Below, one piece after another: positions 1 through 5,071 of a stretch of DNA of 5,071 nucleotides; position 1 is the first letter of the stretch; each line of letters starts with the position of its first letter. Both the position numbers and the translations under genes were made by a program. Under the pieces are notes generated by a model. That model worked only from the letters and a program-made list of their open reading frames with translations. It did not search any database and was not told the origin of the DNA. Origin of the DNA: Pyrinomonadaceae bacterium (GTDB lineage: Bacteria > Acidobacteriota > Blastocatellia > Pyrinomonadales > Pyrinomonadaceae); the NCBI GenBank assembly GCA_013813825.1, contig JACCRA010000577.1:1-5071 (forward strand), read 5' to 3'.

Positions 1-124
1 TCCAGTAATAGTCGTCGTCAAACCCAGACTGCAACAGCGAATCCTGCAACGCCTCCATCAGATCGCCGAGGCTGACGCCCGACACGTCGAAGCCGTTGAA
101 TTTGGAATAGCGAATGAATTTCAT
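1..124 (-). CDS. N-terminus of a probable VWA-domain protein, partner of the AAA+ ATPase (partial)
   Basis: Only the first 41 codons lie in the window. The frame starts at the ATG at 124-122, reads MKFIRYSKF and continues with no stop to the window edge, ending in an acidic stretch with GFDDDYYW. The short basic/aromatic opening, followed by a 'LGDLMEAL' helix and 'LLQSGF', resembles the start of the VWA (von Willebrand A) proteins encoded next to ChlI/MoxR-type ATPases. In those systems the VWA protein binds metal through a MIDAS site and works with the ATPase as a chaperone or metal-insertion machine. The VWA domain itself would lie beyond the window, so this assignment rests on the short N-terminus and on the ATPase at 2111-3580. 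The start lies 17 bases after the methyltransferase stop, and the gap (CCTGATTGGTTCAACTC) has no good Shine-Dalgarno sequence. Translation may therefore depend on coupling with the gene before it. An unrelated short protein cannot be excluded. Confidence 0.6.
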   Translation of the reverse strand, partial: MKFIRYSKFNGFDVSGVSLGDLMEALQDSLLQSGFDDDYYW

Positions 125-141
125 GAGTTGAACCAATCAGG

Positions 142-1089
142 CTAAAGAGTAAACAACCTGCGCTCGACAGTAACTTCCTTAACTCGCTTGAATGTCATTT
201 CGGCGTACTCAGGGATAAGCTCAAGGCCAAGAAAATGGCGCTCAAGCCGTCGGGCCACGATAGCAGTTGTACCTGAACCCATAAACGGGTCCAGCACTAA
301 ATCACCAGCGGAGGTGCCTGCCAGAATGCAGCATTCAACCAATGGCTCTGGGAAGACGGCAAAGTGCGTCCCGCGAAACTTCCCCAACGGGATATTCCAC
401 ACAGTCCGTTTGTTGCGTCCCAGAGGATGAAATGCCTGATCCCAACGTGAATTATGAAGATTCGGATTGCCTTTGTTTTTGCCTCGTTCCGGCGTTCCCT
501 CACGCTTCCCGAAATGATTGCGACCGCCTTTCATCTTAGACTCGGCAGTAAATGTCACGTGCGGTTCACGGATGGCGTCAGCGTTGTAAAAGTAATCGCT
601 TGATTTCGCCAATAAGAAAAGATGCTCGTGCGCGGTCGTCGGTCTGTTTTTGACCGACGAGGGCATTGCGTTAGGTTTATGCCAAATGATTTCACTGCGG
701 AGCAGCCAGCCGGCATCTTGTAGCCCGAGAGCTACACGCCAAGGAATCCCGACGAGCTGTCCGTCACGGTAGGTATCTCCCAAATTGAGCCAGAGCGTCC
801 CGGCCGGATGCAACACACGCCGCAATTCATCGAAGAGGGCGACCATTCTTTGCACATAGACTTGTGGCTCATTCTCGCGGCCTAATTCAAGTTCACGCAA
901 ATGACCGTTCTCAGAATATTCCCGGTGGCCGAAATAAGGGGGGCTGGTGATCATGCACTTCACGAAATCTGGCGGAAGTCTCCGAGCCAGTTCCAAGCTA
1001 TCGCCGACGAGAACCACGTCCACAAGAGAGGCCGCCGTTAAGCTGTCCTGCGGGAAATTTTGATTTCGAGTACTAAAACGCGCAACCAT
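142..1089 (-). CDS. DNA methyltransferase, beta class, probably N4-cytosine (type II R-M modification subunit)
   Basis: This 315-residue protein transfers a methyl group from S-adenosylmethionine to a base in DNA, protecting host sites from the partner nuclease. Catalytic motif IV is T48-S-P-P-Y52. The SPP(Y/F) form is typical of N4-cytosine enzymes, although some adenine enzymes share it. Further motifs follow in order: IIWHKPN at 134-140, HEHLFLLAKS at 154-163, a polar variable stretch around 175-228 that is probably the target-recognition region, THFAVFPEPL at 241-250 (motif X) and the SAM-binding LDPFMGSGTT at 266-275 (motif I), then FLGLEL at 286-291. Motif IV preceding motif I makes this the beta class (N6_N4_Mtase family). 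Length is normal and all core motifs are intact, so it is probably active. The ATG at 1089 is supported by a GAGGAG ribosome-binding site six bases upstream that overlaps the stop of the endonuclease-like gene. The target sequence cannot be read from the protein. It could be an orphan enzyme, but the adjacent gene argues for a restriction pair. Confidence 0.92.
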   Translation of the reverse strand: MVARFSTRNQNFPQDSLTAASLVDVVLVGDSLELARRLPPDFVKCMITSPPYFGHREYSENGHLRELELGRENEPQVYVQRMVALFDELRRVLHPAGTLWLNLGDTYRDGQLVGIPWRVALGLQDAGWLLRSEIIWHKPNAMPSSVKNRPTTAHEHLFLLAKSSDYFYNADAIREPHVTFTAESKMKGGRNHFGKREGTPERGKNKGNPNLHNSRWDQAFHPLGRNKRTVWNIPLGKFRGTHFAVFPEPLVECCILAGTSAGDLVLDPFMGSGTTAIVARRLERHFLGLELIPEYAEMTFKRVKEVTVERRLFTL

Positions 1090-1095
1090 TTCACT

Positions 1096-1101
1096 CTCCT
1101 C
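1096..1101 (-). promoter_or_regulatory. Strong Shine-Dalgarno of the methyltransferase gene
   Basis: On the minus strand the sequence reads TAGAGGAGAGTGAAATG. GAGGAG is a near-perfect anti-16S match with a six-base spacer to the ATG at 1089-1087. Its first base is the last base of the TAG stop (1103-1101) of the preceding gene, so termination of the endonuclease would place ribosomes on this site. It fixes the methyltransferase start. Confidence 0.85.
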
Positions 1102-2096
1102 TATTCGCCAACGGCTTTGGGAATGATAGCGCCATCCAGCACGGCTGCGATAAATCGGTTCAATCGTTCCTGCTCTTCATCGTTAAACTCACTCCATTCG
1201 CTTGGACTGACAGCAAAGAGAGCTACATGATCAACCTGTTGACGTAACACTTCGGCTTCTCTACTCGACCAATTCCTTGCCGCAATGACGACTACTAGAT
1301 AATCATCCGCATTATCATGCCGGGCAGCGTTAATCGCCGCTCTAATATCTCTAGTGAAGAGGTGCGCGTGTCCGCCGCCTTCAGTTTCGCGTGTCTTAAT
1401 GGGAACTAGAACCCTGCAAAGACGTTGTCCATCTTTGTCCAATAAGTTGGCGCTGACATCGAAACTTTCGGCGCCGACCATCACTTGCTTGTCGGCTATC
1501 TCCACGCCGGCAAAGATACCGTAATTCGACTGTGCGGCGAAATAAGTTTGAAATGCAGCCAGCAAAGCAGTGCGGACGATAGCTTCCTTTTCGTGTCCTT
1601 TGAGACTTCTTCTCGAACCCTCAAGACGATCTGTGATCACCTCGCGCACAGCTACCCAAGAAAAAGTTTTGACGTTCGATCTGTATTTACAAATCAACGC
1701 AGCGAGCGCGTCTATTTCAAGCTCGGTCCGATTTCGCCGTGAATTCTTCACCATCCGCCCGATCAAAGGAGCCAGCCGTTGCTGTGGAGCATCCCGGATG
1801 AGCCATGAGAAGAAATAATAACAAGCCTTTGAGTGCTGGTAACTGCGCCCCACCCCATCGAAAAGTAAGGGCAGGCCGTCAACCTGCTTCGCTCTGTAAC
1901 AATCGGCAATCGCTTTTCTGATCTCTTTCCGGGAAGCGGATTGGAGAAGCTGTTCGAGCGTCTCCCTGCGAGAGAGTACGTTTTGAAACCGCTCTTCTAC
2001 CCATTCGTAGAATGCCTCTGCTTGATCAGCCAGATTCGTCAACTCGACTAATCTTGAGTGTGTGATGTCCACACCTTCTAGGATCAGTAGCGTCAT
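1101..2096 (-). CDS. Probable type II restriction endonuclease, divergent PD-(D/E)xK-like
   Basis: This 331-residue soluble protein has no signal peptide or membrane segment. I do not recognise its exact family. The call rests on position and on a C-terminal core that looks like a nuclease fold. A helix starting at GHEKEAIV (167-174) carries glutamates. A strand with AESFDVSANLL (209-219) offers D213. The next strand, CRVLVPIKTRE (227-237), ends in K234. It is followed by GGGHAHLFTRD (240-250), a helix (251-260), and a hydrophobic strand YLVVVIAAR (266-274). This is the usual order E-helix, D-strand, xK-strand, helix, strand. At the (D/E)xK position the residue two before the lysine is P232, not Asp/Glu, so the second acid must come from elsewhere, for example E237 or D250. 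The N-terminal 160 residues are mostly helical and probably contribute to DNA recognition or dimerisation. The gene ends 11 bases before the methyltransferase start, as in an R-M operon. The target is unknown; a link to the XcyI/Cfr9I-type enzymes (CCCGGG, paired with N4-cytosine methyltransferases) is only a guess. There is no Shine-Dalgarno before the ATG at 2096. Confidence 0.68.
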   Translation of the reverse strand: MTLLILEGVDITHSRLVELTNLADQAEAFYEWVEERFQNVLSRRETLEQLLQSASRKEIRKAIADCYRAKQVDGLPLLFDGVGRSYQHSKACYYFFSWLIRDAPQQRLAPLIGRMVKNSRRNRTELEIDALAALICKYRSNVKTFSWVAVREVITDRLEGSRRSLKGHEKEAIVRTALLAAFQTYFAAQSNYGIFAGVEIADKQVMVGAESFDVSANLLDKDGQRLCRVLVPIKTRETEGGGHAHLFTRDIRAAINAARHDNADDYLVVVIAARNWSSREAEVLRQQVDHVALFAVSPSEWSEFNDEEQERLNRFIAAVLDGAIIPKAVGE

Positions 2097-2110
2097 AAAG
2101 TAGTCAGCAT
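2093..2110 (-). promoter_or_regulatory. Five-codon mini-frame overlapping the endonuclease start
   Basis: Directly after the ATPase stop (TAG, 2113-2111) the minus strand reads ATG CTG ACT ACT TTA TGA. The TGA (2095-2093) overlaps the endonuclease ATG (2096-2094) in an ATGA arrangement. The endonuclease has no Shine-Dalgarno sequence in the 14-base gap, so ribosomes leaving the ATPase stop, or re-initiating on this mini-frame, could be its main source of translation. The geometry is visible in the sequence; that it controls expression is inference, and such a short frame can occur by chance. Confidence 0.3.
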
Positions 2111-3580
2111 CTAACTGTAACGTCCCGTCTCCGTCAGGTCATCATAGATCATCCCGCGCCGATCCTTCTTCGCCTTCGTGGCGGCGGTGTAGCCGCCTTC
2201 TTCGTTGCGGCTGATTTTGTTTTGGGCATAGAGACCTTCGAGGGCGAACTCGCAGGCGGCGATTAGTTCGCCTTCCTGCTCACGCTTGAAGTCGAAGGGG
2301 ATCAGAACGGTCTCGATCAGTTCGGGGACGGCTTCAAGAAGCATGACGCACTCTTGGTCAGAAGCGGTGTCGGCGAGGCGGAGAGTGTTACCTTCGTCAA
2401 ACCAGCGGACGGCGCGGGTGAAGTCGATGCCGACGAAGTAGCCCTCGAAGATTTCGCCGGCGGCGCGCTTGATCAGGTCTCTGGCGATCTTGGCCGCGCC
2501 GATTTGCTCGCCTTCGTATTCGAGTTCCATCTTGCCGGTCATCGACGGCGTGGCGGCGTAGATGTCCGAGATGCGCGCGCACGTCTCTTCCTCGCCGGTT
2601 AGCAAAGCGCGGCGTTCGGCGTTCGAGACGGCAGACTCCGTGACGGTGATCGGCAGACGCTGCGAAACGCCGGAACGCTTATCAATCCGCTGATCGTCGC
2701 GCGCTTCAAATGCGATCTGCTCGATCAGTTCGCGGATGAAATCAGGAACGCGCAAAGCGGCGTCGAAGCCTTCGCGCTGGGTCCAAGCTTCTTGCTTCGT
2801 GATCTCGACGCCGAGTTGTAGTTCGGTCGGGTAGTGCGTCGTGACTTCCGCGCCGATGCGGTCTTTCAAGGGCGTGATGATCTTGCCGCGCGCGGTGTAG
2901 TCTTCGGGGTTGGCGGAGAAAACGAGCATCACGTCCAAAGGCAGACGCACGGGGTAGCCCTTAATCTGCACGTCGCCCTCTTGCATGATGTTGAAGAGGC
3001 CGACCTGAATCTTACCCGCCAGGTCGGGCAATTCGTTAATGGCGAAGAGGCCGCGGTTGGCGCGCGGCAGCAGGCCGTAGTGAATCGTCAACTCGTCGCT
3101 CAAGAGATGCCCGCCCTTCGCGGCCTTGATCGGATCGACATCGCCGATGATGTCGGCGATGGTCACGTCGGGCGTCGCCAGCTTCTCGACGAAGCGCGCG
3201 TCGCGCCCGATCCACACGATGGGCGTCTCGTCACCCATCGCTTCGACGAGTTGACGGCCGTAGGCGCTGATCGGATGAAACGGATCGTCGTTGACCTCCG
3301 AGCCGGCGATGGCCGGGATCGACTCGTCCAATAGCTCGGTCAGTTGACGGATGATGCGGCTCTTGGCCTGCCCGCGCAGGCCGAGCAGGATCAGATTGTG
3401 GCGCGCGAGGATGGCGTTTGTAATCTGCGGCACGACCGTCTCATCGTAGCCGACGATGCCGGGGAAAAGCCGTTCGCCGGCGCGGAGTTTTTTAATGAGG
3501 TTCGCGCGCAACTCGTCCTTGACGGAGCGCACGTGGTAGTTCTGTTTCTTTAGTTCGCCAAGTGTTTTTGCTTGTGCCAT
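2111..3580 (-). CDS. AAA+ ATPase, magnesium-chelatase subunit I / MoxR type
   Basis: This 489-residue cytoplasmic ATPase belongs to the helix-2-insert AAA+ group (ChlI/BchI, MoxR, RavA), which form rings and work with VWA proteins in metal insertion or protein-complex remodelling. An N-terminal segment with SVKDELRANL (19-28) and FPGIVGYDETV (39-49) leads to the nucleotide site. Walker A is GLRGQAKS at 67-74 (K73, S74), with Ala in place of the usual Gly before the lysine. Walker B is GLFAINEL at 177-184, with N182 where Asp is usual and E183 kept. Sensor 1 is SANPEDYT (222-229, N224), the arginine finger is LKDR (238-241), and SGVSQR (303-308) is a likely sensor 2. As far as I recall, the Walker variants are shared by close relatives, so they need not mean loss of activity. 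The C-terminal third is mixed helical. The start at 3580 fits the conserved TLGELK opening, though its best ribosome-binding candidate (AAGGAA) is distant, 14 bases away. True magnesium chelatase is unlikely, since no chlorophyll genes are nearby. The partner is probably the gene at 124-1. Confidence 0.85.
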   Translation of the reverse strand: MAQAKTLGELKKQNYHVRSVKDELRANLIKKLRAGERLFPGIVGYDETVVPQITNAILARHNLILLGLRGQAKSRIIRQLTELLDESIPAIAGSEVNDDPFHPISAYGRQLVEAMGDETPIVWIGRDARFVEKLATPDVTIADIIGDVDPIKAAKGGHLLSDELTIHYGLLPRANRGLFAINELPDLAGKIQVGLFNIMQEGDVQIKGYPVRLPLDVMLVFSANPEDYTARGKIITPLKDRIGAEVTTHYPTELQLGVEITKQEAWTQREGFDAALRVPDFIRELIEQIAFEARDDQRIDKRSGVSQRLPITVTESAVSNAERRALLTGEEETCARISDIYAATPSMTGKMELEYEGEQIGAAKIARDLIKRAAGEIFEGYFVGIDFTRAVRWFDEGNTLRLADTASDQECVMLLEAVPELIETVLIPFDFKREQEGELIAACEFALEGLYAQNKISRNEEGGYTAATKAKKDRRGMIYDDLTETGRYS

Positions 3581-3655
3581 TGATCAAAGACCCGTTCCTT
3601 GTTAATTATTCCATGCGGCTGCGGCCGCAGAAGACATGACCTGATTTACTTTTCT
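3581..3655 (-). promoter_or_regulatory. Leader region upstream of the ATPase gene
   Basis: This 75-base gap is the largest in the window and the most likely place for the ATPase operon promoter. On the minus strand it contains, in order, an A/T-rich stretch, the GC-rich hairpin, an AATAATTAAC stretch that could hold a -10 element, and AAGGAACGGG before the ATG. I see no convincing -35/-10 pair with correct spacing, so a promoter is inferred from position only. Confidence 0.3.
3614..3629 (-). repeat. GC-rich hairpin between the Nudix-MBL gene and the ATPase gene
   Basis: TGCGGC (3614-3619) pairs with GCCGCA (3624-3629) around a four-base loop, giving a six-base-pair, GC-rich stem. An overlapping 12-base perfect palindrome, CTGCGGCCGCAG, lies at 3619-3630. 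On the minus strand the stem is followed by TGGAATAATTAAC rather than a run of T, so it is at best a weak terminator or attenuator for the upstream gene. It could also be a protein-binding palindrome. The structure is visible; its function is not. Confidence 0.35.
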
Positions 3656-5071
3656 TCACGCCGGGTGGTAACTGTTCTCACCGGCACGCCTCACTAACTT
3701 GTCAGCTTCCAACTTTTCCAGATGCGCCAGCACGGCGCGTTCGGCCATCGGGCGCGCTTTTGGATGTACGTCGGTATAGACTCGCGCGACGATCTCTGGC
3801 GGCGTCGTCGCGCCCGCGCGGACGGCATTGAGGATGTTCGCTTCGCGCTCCAGACGGTGCGCGATGTACTCCTCGATCTTCGCGCGAGGGTTGCCGACCG
3901 CCGGGCCGTGGCCGCCGAGGATGACGGAGACGTTGGGCAGCAACGTCTGGTAGCGTCCGAGCGTGTGCAGGTAATCGCGCATATTGCCTTCGGGCGGATC
4001 AATCAGCACGGAGCCGAGGCCGACGATGTTGTCGCCGGTGACGAGCACGCCCGTCCGCTCTTCGTAAAAGCTGAGATGCCCGCGTGTGTGGCCGGGCGTG
4101 TGCAGGGCGCGCAGAGCGAGCGGTGGCTCGCCGGCCAACTCGATGATGTCGCCTTCTTCGATGAAGCGATCCACGCGCACTTTGCCTTCGAGCATCTCCG
4201 CCGTCAAACGGTGCGCGGCGACGGGGACGCGCCCGCCGCCGAGGTGTTTGGCGAGAGCATCGACGCCGCCGACGTGATCCGGGTGATGATGCGTCAGAAC
4301 GATCTCGCGCGGCTCGCGGCCTTCGATTATCAACTCGTCAACACACGCGGCGAGCGCGGCCTGCTCTGCCTCGTCAGGCGACGCGGGATCGATGACGATG
4401 AATTCCCGGTGGCCGACGAGATAAGTATTTGTATGCGTCGCGGGCGGCTTCGTCGGCGTGCGGACGGGAAAGCAGATGAAGCCGGGCACGAACTCGATCC
4501 GGCGCACGGGTTGGCGGTGCGCCTGCGGCACGCTCAGAAAGCGCGCCACTAAATCATCGGTGACGCCTCCGACGGCCAGAGCTTTCAAAGCGTGCAGCAC
4601 CGGCGGAGCGACAAGGGCTTCGTAATGCAGCCAACGCTCATAAGCCACACGCGCGCTCGTCCACTCGCCTCGATCAAATTCAGCGGTCAAAACGCGCGGC
4701 TCCTGCTTGCGCGGGCAGCGCGCAAGAAAGAACCACGTGTCGAAGCGGCGCGGACTAAACGGTGGCGTCACCCAGCGTCCGGCGAACGTGAAATCGCGCG
4801 CGTCGAGGCGTAACCCGTAGTGCGCGAGCAGCGCCGGGAACGGCATTCGCCCGGAAGTTAAATCGTCGAGGACGGAGGCGAGTTGTCCCTTCGTCAGCGT
4901 CTCCGCGCCGCGCGCGATGAGCACACTAAGTTCTTCAAACAACTCGCGCGCCGCGCAACTGATCATCGCGGCCGTCTCGGCGTCTTCGCAGTTCTCAACG
5001 ATTGTTTGTGCGTCCGTCTGGTCACGCTGCCCGCCGGGAAAGGCATAAAAGCCGCCGAGAAAAGCCATCCG
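3656..5071 (-). CDS. Nudix-MBL fusion hydrolase with LACTB2-like winged-helix tail (5' end outside window)
   Basis: The frame is open to the window edge. The ATG at 5068 lies inside the Nudix fold (MAFLGGFYAFPGG) and is preceded by an in-frame CGG, so the real start and first Nudix strand are probably beyond 5071. Residue numbers count from that ATG. Residues 1-150 are a Nudix domain: FPGG (10-13), an insertion, then RELFEELSV (41-49), matching the REUxEExGU part of the Nudix box with Ser for the late Gly. The insertion and the TPPFSPRRFDTWFFLA stretch (101-116) recall NUDT19-type CoA/nucleotide diphosphatases. Residues 190-400 are an MBL fold with the metal ligands H260, H262, D264 and H265 (HHHPDH), H327 (TPGHT), D346 (TGDN) and H387 (GGHGP). 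Residues 405-470 form a basic winged-helix tail like that of LACTB2. Both catalytic centres look largely intact, suggesting two linked hydrolase activities, but the substrates are unknown. The protein ends with TGA at 3658-3656. Many databases would call it simply an MBL-fold hydrolase. Confidence 0.85.
   Translation of the reverse strand, partial: RMAFLGGFYAFPGGQRDQTDAQTIVENCEDAETAAMISCAARELFEELSVLIARGAETLTKGQLASVLDDLTSGRMPFPALLAHYGLRLDARDFTFAGRWVTPPFSPRRFDTWFFLARCPRKQEPRVLTAEFDRGEWTSARVAYERWLHYEALVAPPVLHALKALAVGGVTDDLVARFLSVPQAHRQPVRRIEFVPGFICFPVRTPTKPPATHTNTYLVGHREFIVIDPASPDEAEQAALAACVDELIIEGREPREIVLTHHHPDHVGGVDALAKHLGGGRVPVAAHRLTAEMLEGKVRVDRFIEEGDIIELAGEPPLALRALHTPGHTRGHLSFYEERTGVLVTGDNIVGLGSVLIDPPEGNMRDYLHTLGRYQTLLPNVSVILGGHGPAVGNPRAKIEEYIAHRLEREANILNAVRAGATTPPEIVARVYTDVHPKARPMAERAVLAHLEKLEADKLVRRAGENSYHPA

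Larger units (their letters stand above)
125..2110 (-). mobile_element. Inserted two-gene restriction-modification cassette between ATPase and VWA genes
   Basis: The endonuclease-like and methyltransferase genes lie in the same direction between a ChlI/MoxR-type ATPase and its probable VWA partner, which are normally neighbours. Both flanking frames are intact. By hand count, 60-base lines within the cassette are about 45-52% GC (541-600: 31 of 60; 1261-1320: 27 of 60; 1681-1740: 30 of 60), against 35 of 60 at 2941-3000 and 42 of 60 at 4261-4320 in the flanks. No integrase, transposase, terminal inverted repeat or clear target duplication was found, so the route of entry is unknown. The 'mobile' label reflects the well-known horizontal spread of R-M genes rather than a visible mobilisation function. 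Confidence 0.5.

Noticed and set aside
1300..1350. Internal promoter for the methyltransferase (GATAAT-like -10 on the minus strand near 1311-1316)
   Set aside because: No acceptable -35 element was found at 16-18 bases upstream, and a six-base AT-rich match alone is weak evidence.
2834..3334. Plus-strand open frame of 166 codons opposite the ATPase gene
   Set aside because: It is antisense to the Walker B and sensor regions, is low-complexity with many Val, Asp and Arg residues, and shows no motif. It is a by-product of GC-rich codon use.
2111..3580. True magnesium chelatase for (bacterio)chlorophyll synthesis
   Set aside because: The Walker motifs differ from BchI/ChlI, and no porphyrin or chlorophyll genes occur in the window. 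The broader ChlI/MoxR-VWA class fits better.
3614..3630. Rho-independent terminator after the Nudix-MBL gene
   Set aside because: The stem is followed on the minus strand by TGGAATAATTAAC rather than a T-run, so the standard criterion is not met. It was kept only as a hairpin of unknown role.
3722..4552. Long plus-strand open frame of 276 codons opposite the Nudix-MBL gene
   Set aside because: It lies wholly antisense to a gene with clear catalytic motifs. Its product is rich in Arg, Asp and Ala with no recognisable domain, as expected of a shadow frame in high-GC DNA.
1..5071. Avoidance of CCCGGG as support for an XcyI/Cfr9I-type target
   Set aside because: I saw no CCCGGG by eye, but only about one would be expected in a window of this size and composition, so absence means nothing.

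Overview
The window is a tightly packed, entirely minus-strand bacterial region with about 58-70% GC in the core genes and short intergenic gaps. Genes are described here in their own direction of transcription, from high to low coordinates. The gene content (a Nudix-metallo-beta-lactamase fusion and a ChlI/MoxR-type ATPase paired with a VWA-type protein) fits a soil or environmental bacterium. An Acidobacteriota-like lineage is my best guess from memory of similar proteins, but nothing in the sequence proves it.

Layout, transcription order: (1) 5071-3656, a three-part protein open at the window edge: a Nudix hydrolase domain with a NUDT19-like insertion, a metallo-beta-lactamase (MBL) hydrolase domain and a small winged-helix C-terminus, as in LACTB2. 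(2) 3655-3581, a 75-base gap with a GC-rich hairpin. (3) 3580-2111, an AAA+ ATPase of the magnesium-chelatase I / MoxR kind. (4) 2096-1101, a 331-residue protein that I read as a type II restriction endonuclease with an unusual PD-(D/E)xK-like core. (5) 1089-142, a beta-class DNA methyltransferase with an SPPY motif, probably N4-cytosine. (6) 124-1, the first 41 codons of what is probably the VWA-domain partner of the ATPase.

The main observation is the arrangement. ATPases of this type normally act with a VWA protein encoded directly downstream. Here a two-gene restriction-modification (R-M) cassette of about 2 kb sits between the two, leaving both reading frames intact with 14- and 17-base junctions. 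The cassette is visibly lower in GC than its flanks. It has no obvious controller gene or terminator, so it may be transcribed from the host operon. The methyltransferase has a strong Shine-Dalgarno sequence overlapping the endonuclease stop codon. The endonuclease has none and is preceded by a five-codon mini-frame whose stop overlaps its ATG. This asymmetry would favour methylation over cleavage.

No tRNA, rRNA, CRISPR array, transposase or long repeat was seen.
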